Under the pieces are notes generated by a model. It worked only from the letters and a program-made list of their open reading frames with translations, was not told where the DNA came from and did no database searches. Positions 36,171 through 47,919 of a stretch of DNA of 64,000 bases are shown piece by piece (the stretch's first letter is position 1; every line of letters begins with the position of its first letter). The position numbers were made by a program, and so were the translations under genes. The DNA comes from Deroplatys truncata (lineage: Eukaryota > Arthropoda > Insecta > Mantodea > Mantidae): assembly GCA_030765065.1 (NCBI GenBank), contig CM060985.1:173746096-173810095 (forward strand), read 5' to 3'.

Positions 36171-36950
36171 ATTTCTCCTGCTCAATTACAAGGTCATTAG
36201 CACCTTTCTACTACTACTGATATAAATAAGAATGCAATAAAATAAATCGTGGGGAAGTATTGCATTTGTGTTTATTCAAAGATGATTTTTATATTAATAT
36301 GATGGTCACCCTGAAAATAATGCCCTACATTTTTATTCTCAGCTGACAGCATTATTGCAAATACGAAACGTTAGGTGTGAACTACTGAAGATTTCCTGAT
36401 TGCATGTGCAAAATTCTGTTCCCTCTAATGGACAGCCTAGCTGCAGCAATGTTTCAAAATGGCATCTGTAAGTTATGTATGTTACAAGCAGTGTGTTGTC
36501 ATTGAATTTCTCACTGTGGAGAAACAAATTGTGGTTAATATTCACAAATGTTTGTGGTTCAACTGTACCAGAATAAACTGCTAGGCAGTCAAGTGGCACT
36601 TGAGCTGAGAAAAAGGAAAATAACATCTCTTTGCATGGAGAAAAAGAAGGATGTTTTTATTGAAAATTTTTGGCACCATTCTTCATAAAATGAGCATGCT
36701 CATCTTAATCGTGAGAAAAGAATGTTCTCAACTTGTATCGATACGATCCATTGACTGTGGGTTGGGCAACAAATCATCCTGCCATCAACCAAAAAAGTAG
36801 GACTTCCAGACATTGACTGTGAATGAGTTTATCTTCTTTAAACTTAGCATATAATTGATACAGTGTGTTACTCCCTCCTGGAGTTGCTTATTATTTTTCT
36901 TCCCCCTTATATTTAATATTCTGGTATTTATATAATGGGGAAGTGGAATG
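36171..36950. other. Intronic sequence, one unassigned - strand frame
   Basis: A 95-codon frame at 36339-36626 (-) shows no family resemblance that I can support. A dispersed ~75-bp repeat sits at 36751-36826. Confidence 0.35.
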
Positions 36951-37875
36951 TATCCATTAGTTACTTCTATATCTTGTTACCCTTTTTCCGTATTTTCTTC
37001 ATATTTCTTTTAACCTTATTTTTTTCCTAAATGTTTTCTTGCCTTCTCCATATATTCATTTGATCTTGAATTAAAAATCTTCATATCTTTTAGCTCTATT
37101 GGTAAATTTTTTCCATTTCTCTAATATTAAATTCTCTCTTCCTTTTTCTGTGTCATCGCATTCCAGAATATGCCAATTATCATGCATTCAATTATTTTTA
37201 GTACATTTCTCCCCTTTAGACCACTTAAATTCATTACATCTGTCCTCGCCCATGAATACCCAATTCTCACCCCTTTGTTGCATACATTAATGTATTTTTC
37301 TTTTCCCCTTTTATGCTTTTAAATATCTATAAACTATTAATGACCTTTTTTTACCTTGAAACTACTTTCTTGCTTTTTGATATCCTCCACTTTATTCTAA
37401 TTTCTTTCCAGAAATCCTCACTGTTTCTTTCTGCCCATGTTTCCCCATTCCTATTTCTTCCAGTGTTCATCTTGTGCATCCAACATTCTTTTTTCCCCAT
37501 TTTCTCCTGTACAACCAAGCATTATTTTAGTATTAATTTTCCTCTAGTAGCTTTATTCTGAACCAATATTTGATTACCCATTTTACCTTTTGCTCCACCC
37601 CCCTAGTTCTGCTTGTGCTACTCCATTCGGTGAAGTTTCTGGTAACTCCAGGATTATTGTTCAAAAATTCCTATGTATAGCATCTACATTTTTCCTTTTT
37701 CCAACCCCCATATCTCTGCTGCATATACATACTTGCTTCTACCACTGTGCTATATATCCTTTCTAGCCATGTAATTTACATTTCAGGTATTTTGTTCACA
37801 CTTGCTCAGATAACCTGTATTACTTGTTTCCTCTTTGCTAGTACTTTTTTCTTCTGTTCTCCCTAATCCCCTGCA
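36951..37875 (-). pseudogene. Non-LTR retrotransposon RT C-terminal remnant
   Basis: Broken - strand frames give YVYAAEIWGLEKG and then FEQ-SWSYQKLHRME-like segments near 37600-37740. This fits the 'YG-E-WGW----EI---Q-KFLK-ILGV---TP' region after the RT palm in several insect LINE groups. Downstream pieces such as MGKKNVGCTR and YQKARK are in broken frames. It is heavily decayed. Confidence 0.5.
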
Positions 37876-37899
37876 CTATTGAGCCTTACTCATAGATAC

Positions 37900-38026
37900 A
37901 TTGAGTTGGGCAGCAAATCCTTCAGCCATCGGCCAATAGTACCACTTCCAGACATTGAATGTGAATTGGACATCAAATCCTCCCCTGCCATAAGCCCATT
38001 GTACCCCTTTCAGGCATCGGTATTGA
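37900..38026 (+). repeat. Dispersed ~65-bp repeat, two tandem copies
   Basis: TTGGGCAGCAAATCCTTCAG ... ACTTCCAGACATTGAATGTG is followed by a second, diverged copy. Relatives lie at 27552-27608 and 36751-36826. Confidence 0.6.
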
Positions 38027-38239
38027 AGGTGTTGATGAACGTACATGCTCTGCAATTAAATTGTGGCATGCATTTTTACTCTTGTTGTTGGAGCATATTT
38101 AGCATCTCATCTGTTTCCATGTTGATATACTGAGGATCCAGTTGCCTACTAATGATGTACTCCTGATGGAATTTGTATCTTAGCTTGAATTCATTTACTT
38201 GAACAATGTGGCCAGTGCTCCAATTATGTCCTTGCATTA

Positions 38240-38600
38240 TACAGGGGTGAGCAAAAGTAGATATATAATCATCCCTGGCTCTACAGCCCTGCGAGGGCCC
38301 TGGCCTCCCTCAGAAGCATTTTCCAGTCATCTCTATTTCTTGCCAATTTGTTCCAATTTCTTTTCTCCAGAGTGTTATAGTCATCTTCTATTCCATTCTC
38401 GCATCTTAATCTCAGTCTTCCTCTTTCTGTTGTCAGACGATTTCCATTTATTCTTATCACATGATTGGCCCAACTTAGCCTTTGATTTTGATATATCTTA
38501 CTATATCCTGTTCCTTATAACTCCAACTCCATACTTCCTTATCATGTACTGCTCCAAAGATACCACTCTCAGATATGCCTAATTTGCCTTTATCAGCTTT
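38240..38600 (-). pseudogene. LINE 3' terminal coding remnant
   Basis: A - strand frame gives HNTLEKRNWNKLARNRDDWK then MLLREARALAGL and a stop. This is the style of the last residues of many endonuclease-reverse transcriptases ('--W--L--DR--W---V--A---HGL'). The upstream part is broken. Confidence 0.5.
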
Positions 38601-38761
38601 CATTTTACTGAGCCATGTATTGTTACTGGTGTTATCAAGACAATATACTAATAATTGGGTTTTTCTTGAAATTATATGTGATTTTGTATATCTTTTTAAT
38701 CCATAGTAGTACTAAAGGCTGGTTCATAGTAACTGAGAATGACAAAGTTAAAACGCATATA

Positions 38762-39982
38762 CACTATGTGGTCAAAAGTATCTGGACACCTGGCTGAAAA
38801 TGACATACAAGTTCGTGGCACCCTCCATTGGTAATGCTGGAAGTCAATATGGTGTTGGCCCTTGATGACAGCGTTCACTCTTGCAGGCATACTTTCAATC
38901 AGGTGCTGGAAGGTTTCTTGGGGAATGGCAGCCCATTCTTCATGAAGTGTGGAACTGAGAGAGGTATCGATGTAGGTCGGTGAGGCCTGGCACGAAGTCG
39001 GCGTTCCAAAACATCCCAAAAGTGTTCTATAGGATTAAAGTCAGGACTCTGTGCAGGCCAGTCCATTACAGGGATGTTATTGTCGTGTAACCATTCCGCC
39101 ACAACCCGTGCAGTATGAAGAGGTGCTCGATCGTGTTGAAAGATGCAATCGCCATCCCCGAATTGCTCTTCAACAGTGGGAAGCAAGAAGGTGCTTAAAA
39201 TATCAATGTAGCTCTGCGCTGTGATCGTGCCATGCAAAACAACAAGGGGTGCAAGCCCCCTCCAGGAAAAACACGACCACACCATAACACCACTATCTCC
39301 GAATTTCACTGTTGGCACCACACACGCTGGCAGATGTTGTTCACCGGGCATTTGCCATACCCACACCCTGCCATCGGATCGCCACATTGTGTACCATGAT
39401 TCATCACTCCACACAATGTTTTGCCACTGTTCAATCATGTAATGTTGACGCTCCTTACACCAAGCGAGGCGTCGTTTGGCATTTTCCTGTGTGATGTGTG
39501 GCTTATGAGCAGCCGCTCGACCATGGAATCCAAGGTTTCTCACCTCGTGCCTGTCATAGGGATCCTGATGCAGTTTGGAATTCCTGTGTGATGGTCTCGA
39601 TAGATGTCTGCCTACTACTCTTTACGATCCTCTTCAAATGTCCACAGTCTCTGTCAGTCAACAGGCGAGGTCGGCCTGTACGCTTTTGTGCTGCACATGT
39701 CCCTTCACGTTTCCGCTTCACTATCACATCAGAAACAGTGGACCTAGGGTTGTTTAGGAGTGTGGAAATCTCCCATACAGACTTCTGACACAAGTGACAC
39801 CCAATCACCTGACCACATTCGAAGTCCATGAGTTCCACGGAGCGTTCCATTCTGCTGTTTAATGATGTCTAATGACTACTAAGGTCGCAGATAATGAGTA
39901 CCAGGCAGTAGGTGACAGCACAATGCACCTAAGATGAAAAACGTATGTTGTGGGGTGTCCGGATACTTTTGATCACATAGTG
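38762..39982 (-). mobile_element. Tc1 transposon (DD34E), recently dead
   Basis: The 1,221-bp element has inverted ends CACTATGTGGTCAAAAGTAT (left) and ATACTTTTGATCACATAGTG (right). A TA lies at 38760-38761; the right TA is mutated. The - strand gives the N-terminal DNA-binding part at 39850-39554 (MERSVELMDFECGQVIGCHL, then TGRPRLLTDRD) and the catalytic part at 39543-38899. Catalytic residues are visible: NIVWSDESW (D), FQHDRAPLHTA (D) and FNPIEHFWD (E), with 34 residues between the last two. One frame break lies between the two parts (~39545-39575) and another in the C-terminus (~38985-39005), where the frame switches to CQASPTYIDTSLSSTLHEEW. The C-terminal end is still legible to ~38800. 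It moves by cut-and-paste into TA. Confidence 0.95.
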
Positions 39983-40880
39983 AACATATTATAATTGAGA
40001 TTCACAATTAACAGGAAGCTTTCATGGGTCCTGGAAACAGGAAAACAGACTAAAGTTTTGACGTTCTCGTTCCTGGGCATGGCATATTAGACTCTTCACT
40101 GTAGAAATTATGAAGGCGAGTGTGACATGAAACAGCCACTAGAGCTCTTTTTAGTCGTAAGCTGGGAAAATGAAACTTCAATAAATTCTAGCAATTTTGC
40201 ACCTAACCACAGATCCCATTTCCCTCAGATCTATTTGGTGTTGGTTCTTGTAGCTAAAGGTTATCTGTAGTTTGCTTACATGCAACTCAAAACTGGTTAT
40301 TGCCGAAAAAGCAAAAACTACAAAGACAGAAATTAACAAAGAATAACAAACAGCTTTTAGGGTACACTGTTAATAAAGGCATGAAGCTTGATACAGCTAG
40401 AAGAATCACAAGTAGTAATGAATCTGTATTTAGAAAATGTTTACTCTGAAGAATTTTGACATTGGTTAACTTGTGTTATGTTGGCTGAATTGGAAGCGGG
40501 TGAAACATTATCATTGGTCAGTTACAAACAGATGACATCCCGATGCGCAAAATCAACTTTCCACTTTGCTATTGATATACATTACTGTTCTCATTACCAG
40601 TATTGTGAACAAAATATTGTATGCTGTTTTGCTTCCTGTTGGAGTTTTCATTCTCGGGTTATTGTGAACCGACCTTTACCTGCCTCCAGAATTCTTAATG
40701 TACAGTTATATGTGTAATAATATGGGTAGGTAACAGAATGATGAGTGCTATTTTAAGCAAAATGGGGCTTCTGATCACTAAGCATTAATTGTGTAAGGCT
40801 TTCCAGCTGAAGAGTTTCCAAATAAGTAAATAGGACAAAGGGAATCAACTGAATGGCCTATGGATTTCTTTCTTAGACAC
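39983..40880. other. Intronic sequence without recognised elements
   Basis: Nothing recognisable on either strand; open frames are short. Confidence 0.4.
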
Positions 40881-42365
40881 GTTTTCACAGCTTAAGCTTT
40901 GATTCTGGCTTAATCCGAAGCTTAAGCTACAGTGGAGTTTTACAGAGTGCAATTCAAGTGATAAGCCGAACTTATATGTGGCTTAGCTTAAACCCAGTCG
41001 TCCTCCGTGGAATAGTGGTACCGTGCTAGTCTCTAGTTCCGAAGGTCGTGGGTTCAAACCCGCTGAGGGCGATGGATTTTTTTAGGTGTAAAAATCCTTA
41101 GCATGGCTTCCTCCGGAAGGGAAGTAAAGCCGGTGGTCCTGTGTCGTAGATTTACGGCACATAAAAGAACCTCAAACCTGATAAAGAGGCCTCTGAGCAA
41201 AATTACCATCTTTCACGCCCAGTATAGAATGGGATGCTAAGGACCATAGTAGTTAAAGAGCGTCCATAAATAAAAATAAAAAAAACTATCTTAAACCATA
41301 CTGAACTGTGGCTTAAGTTACAATAGAGCTGTACAGTGTGTAGTTTAATCGATAAGCTGAGCTTATATGTGGCTTGGTACCATACTGAACTGTGGTTTAA
41401 GCTACGCTAGAGTGCATAATTCAAGCAATAAGCTGAGCTTATACATGGCTTGGTTTAAGCCATACTGAACTGTGGTTTAAGTTACACTAGAGTGCATAAT
41501 TCAAGCAATAATCCGAGCTTATATATGGCTTGATTTAAACTATACTGAAGTGTAGTTTAAGCTACACTAGAGTGCATAATTCAAGCAATAATCCGAGCTT
41601 ATATATGGCTTGATTTAAACCATACTGAAGTGTAGTTTAAGCTACACTAGAGTGCATAATTCAAGCAATAAGCTGAGCTTATATGTGGCTTGATTTAAAC
41701 CATACTGAAGTGTAGTTTAAGCTACACTAGAGTGCATAATTCAAGCAATAATCCGAGCTTATATATGGCTTGATTTAAACCATACTGAAGTGTAGTTTAA
41801 GCTACACTAGAGTGCATAATTCAAGCAATAAGCTGAGCTTATATGTGGCTTGATTTAAACCATACTGAAGTGTAGTTTAAGCTACACTAGAGTGCATAAT
41901 TCAAGCAATAATCCGAGCTTATATATGGCTTGATTTAAACCATACTGAAGTGTAGTTTAAGCTACACTAGAGTGCATAATTCAAGCAATAAGCTGAGCTT
42001 ATATGTGGCTTGATTTAAACCATACTGAAGTGTAGTTTAAGCTACACTAGAGTGCATAATTCAAGCAATAATCCGAGCTTATATATGGCTTGATTTAAAC
42101 CATACTGAAGTGTAGTTTAAGCTACACTAGAGTGCATAATTCAAGCAATAAGCTGAGCTTATATGTGGCTTGGTTTAAGCCATACTGAACTGTGGTTTAA
42201 GTTACACTAGAGTGCATAATTCAAGCAATAATCCGAGCTTATATATGGCTTGATTTAAACCATACTGAAGTGTAGTTTAAGCTACACTAGAGTGCATAAT
42301 TCAAGCAATAAGCTGAGCTTATATGTGGCTTGGTTTAAGCCGTACTGAACTGTTGTTTAAGCTAA
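40881..42365 (+). repeat. 80-bp satellite arranged as 160-bp dimers, interrupted by a SINE
   Basis: The unit is AGTGCATAATTCAAGCAATA + (A)TCCGAGC/GCTGAGC + TTATATRTGGCTTGATTTAA + ACCATACTGAAGTGTAGTTT + AAGCTACACT. AGTGCATAAT recurs every 80 bp at 41491, 41571, 41651, 41731, 41811 and on. Two unit types alternate strictly: A (ATCCGAGCTTATATATGG) and B (AGCTGAGCTTATATGTGG), from about 41571 to 42310. The repeating unit is therefore a 160-bp A-B dimer. More diverged units lie at the left end, split by the SINE at 41000-41285. Confidence 0.95.
41000..41285 (+). repeat. tRNA-derived SINE, copy 5 (inside the 80-bp satellite)
   Basis: A near-full copy from GTCCTCCGTGGAATAGTGG to CATAAATAAAAATAAAAAAA. 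It splits a satellite monomer, so it inserted after the array existed. Confidence 0.93.
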
Positions 42366-42861
42366 GGAGTCACTGAAGAAGACAATATTAGTGATGAGGA
42401 AATGCAAATTATTTTAACCCATATGCACAACAGAAAATGGTCTAGAATGTTTAGAATGCATCCAAAACATTTTCACGTATGAAATGACTGAGAATACTAC
42501 AAAAGGTTTCAATTAAGTAAACAGTCGGCAATGCTGGTACTAGAAACAATTGATGATACAATTAAACATAAAACTGACTTGTAAGAAGCCAAACTTAATT
42601 TGGCGTGCCCTTAATTTTAAATTTATACTTCATACTTTTATCGTATACATTGTCCAACTCATTGGTGTCACATCTACATATAACATATTGCTGTGTATTT
42701 CAGTAACAAAGCCCTTTCATCAGAGCAATGCTTCTCTTAAGATTATATGCAAGTGAAAGCATTCTAATTGCAGCTGGAGATTTTTCCAGTATCTGAAAAC
42801 TTTCATCATGTAAAGCTACCAAAACTTTTTCACACCATTCTAATCCACGCTTCGTGTTGCA
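42366..42861. other. Intronic sequence without recognised elements
   Basis: Short spacer between the 80-bp satellite and interspersed family R copy 3. Confidence 0.4.
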
Positions 42862-43995
42862 ATTTTTACTTTCTCTACTACGTATAGTAAGTATGGGAAG
42901 TATTGTATTCCACCCAAAAATTTGATACCGAGATTTCACTGGGAATACATGTTTTGAGACCCCCTAGATCCAAAAAAAGCATTTTTGAAAACATGTCCGT
43001 GTGTGTGTCTGAGAACAGCATAACTCAGAAACGAACAGTCGGATAAACACCAAACTTGGTATTTAGGTTCAGTATCTTTCAGAGATGCGACACGAAGGTT
43101 TTCAAGAAAATCCCCCCACCCCAGATTACCCTTTACATGTAACATTTTTCGAAAATTTTAATTTTCTCAAAAATGGCTCTAACGATTTTGATTAAAATAT
43201 CATATGTTTAAGATGCTTTCATGACAAATAAAATGTATATGTTGAATTTTCTGGGAACGTCTCCAAAAGTATTCTTCATTGTGAACGACTTTTGCATAAC
43301 TCGTAAACCATAAGAGATAGACAAAATTTTACTACACACAAAATGTAGATCGCGTTAAAATACACAATTTATGTCATATACATTTTTTTTGTTGAGGTAA
43401 CCATTTTCGAGATATTGCTTGTTATTCCCATAAATTTTTCAATACTTATTTTCTCAAATGGGAATTCGTTATTCATTTTTTTGTCTTGGATATGCAAAGA
43501 GTATTAATCTGTGGCAAAGAGAATGGTGCTGCATCTAGCAACCAGCTATTAAGAGAGATGTATGTGCTTAAAGGCTACTGTATTTCTATATTGCCCTTGT
43601 AAATATATATTCCCCTTACATCTACAAGAAAATTAGCAATAAGATAGAGTCCGCAAATGTTTTTCTTGATTAACATGAAGTAGATGGAGAATAAGGGTTT
43701 GTAAAAATAGTTTGTACAAGAGTAGAGAAAGTCATGTGAGTGTAACATATCAGATTTTTTTTTGTCCTGGTAATGCAAAGAGAATGGAATACTCCACATA
43801 GCAACCAACTGTTAAAATATTTGACTACCAATTCCCCTTGCATCTACAAGAAACTTAGCAATAAGTTAGAGTCTGCAAATGTTTATCTCGATTAACATGA
43901 AGTAGATGGAGAATAAGCGTTTGAAAAAATAGTTTGTACAAGAGTAGAGAAAGTCATTTGAGTGTAACACATCAGATTTTTTTCTCATGTTTGGT
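42862..43995 (+). repeat. Interspersed family R, copy 3, with duplicated tail
   Basis: Close match to 641-1370 in order and sequence up to about 43600. The tail block (ATTCCCCTTRCATCTACAAG ... AGTAGAGAAAGTCATKTGAG) then occurs twice, at about 43608-43760 and 43830-43975. The terminal motif AGAGAAAGTCATGTGAGTGT mirrors the TTACTTTCTCTACTACG start. Confidence 0.8.
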
Positions 43996-45122
43996 TTTTC
44001 TTAACCACAGTAATTTGTCCAATTGCTTGCACTCTATTACATGTTTATGCTGCTTCACAATTTCTGGGAGAATGCTGACTTCTTGAGAAGTAAAGTTCTA
44101 CATTTTGACTGATTTTTTTCAGTCATTTTAACTTTATGTTGCTGGATAACATACAAAAGCGTTATTTAGCAACAGCGTCACCATAAACAAACAATGGGAA
44201 TTTACTCGATGCTCATGCACAAATGTTACCAACTTTACAGTTCTGTAGAATCGTTCAGTCAGTAAAGCCAAACCTGGTAGCCATACTATGAAACTCACAA
44301 AGCATAAGCCTTGTTTAAGCAGTGTCTGTAGCTTACTAAAGCTTCAACTTAAGCTTAAACTGTGAAATCTGCCCTTAAGGATATTCTCAAACATAAGATT
44401 TTTACATAAAGACCGCTTACTGTTGGCGAGATTCAGTTCATTAGTGAGCTGCCAAGAAATTGATACAAATAAAGAACTGAGTAGTAAAACTTGCTTGAAT
44501 GTCACTACAGTAGTGTGTAAATGCTGAACACCAATAGTTTGAATATTCATAAGAGTTGTTTAATGTTATGTGCTGATTCATAAACCTATATCGTATTACG
44601 GTTTCTTTGTATATTTCATTACCATCTACTTACCCACTCCTGTATTTTGTGTCATTGGAGATCATGCACAGTTTGTTACATAATTGAACCAATCAGACAC
44701 GTCAGTATCCTGTTGAACAGTCCATAATTATATGGCTGCTTATGTGCAAAACCTGTGCGACTTTTTTCAAGTCTAATTCTAAAACAAAATAAATTAGATT
44801 AAAATGCAAAATAATTTCCAATATTGGAGAAATAGGACTCTGTTTTACTAACCTGGTGCAAAACTTCAGATATGTGTATCTCTCAATGGGGTTCAGGATG
44901 GCATTACATTCAGGACTTAACATTCGAGGGGCAGGCCTCTTTATCTTTGCAATAAACTGCGATATTGGCATTATCAATTGGATGAGCCATTTATAAACAT
45001 TTTAAATCCTGGAAGAAAAGACGATGTTTGCTGCTCAGACGGCAATAAAATGTCCTTGACTGTAAAACAATATAACCTGAGAGGTAACATGGACAGGACT
45101 CTAATTGCGTCCACATATTATG
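43996..45122. other. Intronic sequence without recognised elements
   Basis: AT-rich. Open frames are short and unassigned. Confidence 0.4.
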
Positions 45123-45123
45123 T

Positions 45124-45385
45124 CATCCTCCGTGGTGTAGTGGTTACCAGGTTGTGGGTTCAAACCTGTCGGATGGCCATGGATTTTCTTTGGACCTAAA
45201 AATCCTTAGCATGGCTTCCTTCAGAAGGAAAGTAAAGCCATTTGTCCTGTTGATTTATGGCATGTAAAAGAACCTCAAGCCTGATAAAGAAGCCTCTGAG
45301 CAAAGTTACCGGTCTTTCACGCCCAGTATAGAATGGGATGCTAAGGACCACAGCAGCTAAAGAGCTCCATAAATAAAAAAGAAAC
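45124..45385 (+). repeat. tRNA-derived SINE, copy 6 (small internal deletion)
   Basis: A-box region CGTGGTGTAGTGGTTACC runs directly into GGTTGTGGGTTCAAACC, so about 20 bp between A and B boxes are missing compared with other copies. The body and CATAAATAAAAAAG tail are intact. Confidence 0.9.
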
Positions 45386-45637
45386 ACAATTGTTATGCAG
45401 ATGTGGAATTTTTGCAGTAGTGGCTACAAGTGTCACATATTTTGTTTATGTTGGCTGCATTGTGAGAAACAACATGGCTAGTATTCATCTGCCTCTTAAG
45501 TCTGCTTGTGCTGCATAAGTGGAACTCTAATAAGACATTTACATCCTCATGAGCAATCTACAGGTTTGTGTTGGCAGGTTGCTCAACATAAACTATTGCT
45601 TTCAGCACTTCTTGCTTGTGCTTTCTGTTAATGCCTG

Positions 45638-46165
45638 TTTTTACTTTCTCTACTGCATATTTACAGTAAGTAGAGGAAGTATTGTAATCCACCCAAAAAT
45701 GTTATCTCAAGATATCACTGGAAATACAGTTTTGAGGTGCCCTGAATGCAAAAAAAAATTTGAGGAAGTGCATCTGTATGAATAGCATAAATAAAAAATG
45801 AAGAGTCCAATAAATATCAAACTTGGTATACAAGTTCGGCATCTTCCAAAGATGCAACGTGAAAGTTTTCAAGAAAATCCCCCATGCCCTAAACTACCCT
45901 TTACATGGAAAAAAGTTTCATTGTTTTTTATTTTCTTAGAAATGGCTCTTAATGATTTTGATTAAAATACTGTACATTTAAGATACAGCATATATATAAA
46001 GCACATTCATCTCAAACAAAATTGTTTGAGACAACCATTTCCAAGTTATTCTCTGTTATTGGTTTCAATTTTCAAATGCTTTGACTTTTTTTTTTTTTTT
46101 TATTTATTCAAGAGGTATGTCTATTTGTTTTTTCTCGTAGTCTATCAAAGAGTAAGGAATTTCAA
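45638..46165 (+). repeat. Interspersed family R, copy 4 (diverged)
   Basis: It starts TTTTACTTTCTCTACTGCAT and keeps AGTATTGTAATCCACCCAAA, AAACTTGGTATACAAGTTCG and AATGGCTCTTAATGATTTTG. It decays after ~46030 into a T-rich tract. Confidence 0.7.
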
Positions 46166-46289
46166 ACTGTTTGATAATTTTAATGTTGCATTTATCTGCC
46201 AATCATAGTAAAAGCAAGACGGAATGTTGGCAAAAGCTGCTGCTGTGTTTTGGTCTTTGTTGTAATTTTCTTATATCCAATTGGGATAG

Positions 46290-46396
46290 GTCAGGTGGTA
46301 ATGTCTGTGGCCCACATTTGGGAGGTCCCAGGTTGAAAACCCCTGATGCTGATCAATCTGGCTGAAGGTTTTTTTCACGGTTTTCCTTGGTCTCTA
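46290..46396 (+). repeat. Second SINE type, left half (split by a transposon)
   Basis: GTCCCAGGTTGAAAACCCC is a B-box-like segment, followed by CTGGCTGAAGGTTTTTTTCA and GGTTTTCCTTGGTCTC. The sequence resumes after the transposon with TAGGCAGATGTTGGATTGG at 47592. Confidence 0.55.
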
Positions 46397-47591
46397 TACC
46401 CCCGCTGCTGTATCTTTGCACTTGACAGTTCGTGTGGCTTCGCGTAAGGTTGGCTATATTATGGTTGCGACGTTGCCAGAGTGGCTAGTAAACAACAGCT
46501 GATTGTTCTCCTTTCTATCGTGTCTAAGCCGCATACAAAAAGTATACGTAAGTAGTGAACGTCAATGAATAATAACTATTTCGTATTATTATTGTTAATT
46601 GAAAATTGCTCTGCATAATAATTGCAGCGTATGTAGAACAAATACGATTTTTTGACAATATAGAAACAAAATAAAACAAACTTCCTGCTACAATGAGGAG
46701 AAATAAAACAAATTATAAGCATGCCATAACAAAGTTATTTTCAATCACCCATTTAAAACTGCAATGGCTCAATTCCATCCAAATCCCAATTGTCGTCGTC
46801 ATCCTCAGAAGCATCATTGTCATCATCTTCACCAAGGCATATCATCGATGGTTCACAGTCACTAATAATTCCGTCTATTTCTTGTGGTTTTCATATTAGC
46901 TTATTCACATGATCTACTTTCTTCTTCCATGAAGCCCCGTACACCGTAGCCTTGTGAATAACAGTTCTCGTGCTTTGTCCAAGAGCTGCTGCAGTTTGTT
47001 GTACGGCTTTATCAGCAGGAATAGAGGGATTGCCATGAAGCCTCACGTACTCCTTTTCCTATTCAAAGAATTCCCGGGTCCTCCTTAATAGTTGCAATGC
47101 CTGACTTAAGTGGCACACCTCGGCGCAAAGGATTTTCACTTCGTGAATCATCACTCGGCGATCGGCATCGTTTTTCAGACATTGTCGCACTTAAGTTTTG
47201 TTTAAATAAATAAATAATATAATAAATATATAATATATAAATTATATATATATATAAAATATATATATATATATATGTCTGTATAAACGAACAATAACAA
47301 AACTATCAAACAATAACCACAAATATAAATAACAATGAACAATATGCAGCTTGCAAAGAACAACTCGACGCTCGTGCTAGAGATTCACAAAGTGAAGCAC
47401 GTGGTTGGGAATAGTTACATCCGGCAACAGAGCTGATTCTAGTTCCGGTTCCGCTTTGTCTTCGACCATCTGGAATGCTGCCTTGTGATTGGCTTAGGAA
47501 GTCAAGCGGTTGAAGCTTTTCATCTGTTTTTTCGCAAGTGTACCAACTTAAACGCTTAGCTGTCAGGTGCAACGTTACAGTGGCAGGGGTA
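46397..47591 (-). mobile_element. Internally deleted derivative of the DD82E/Sailor-like transposon
   Basis: The 1,195-bp element has TA duplications at 46395-46396 and 47592-47593. The left end TACCCCCGCTGCTGTATCTT and the right end ACAGTGGCAGGGGTA match the ends of the 23931-26067 element. In reverse complement it keeps the 5' part (MSEKRCRSPSDDSRSENPLR) and the 3' coding end, but about 1 kb equivalent to ~24540-25540 of the long copy is missing. This is the MITE-like deletion typical of non-autonomous derivatives. Confidence 0.92.
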
Positions 47592-47760
47592 TAGGCAGAT
47601 GTTGGATTGGATAATTTTATCTGCACATTTTCCTATCATCCCTTTCATTGGTACATTTCATTTCCTTCTTCACCATCATACCAGGCATTGGGCTGATCAC
47701 CCATCCTGGGTTTGCTATGATCCAGAGTTTGCTTGCTCCTTGACAGGCTACTGACACAAG
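47592..47760 (+). repeat. Second SINE type, right half
   Basis: It continues the element interrupted at 46396. TTGGGCTGATCACCCATCC and the following T-rich segment show no coding content. Confidence 0.4.
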
Positions 47761-47919
47761 GCTTGGCTTGTAAGTCATACATAGAGGAGGGTAATCAGTT
47801 AAACGAGGAGTATGTTCTTATAATTGTTTTATTTTAGTGTACTTTGTAGATTTTATGCAGCAATTTTCTCCATTTTTTGTGATTTTTCAGTCACAAAATT
47901 ATTAAAAAAGCAGAACACT

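Noticed and set aside
36339-36626. 95-codon - strand frame
   Set aside because: No start context, family resemblance or repeat conservation that would support a gene.
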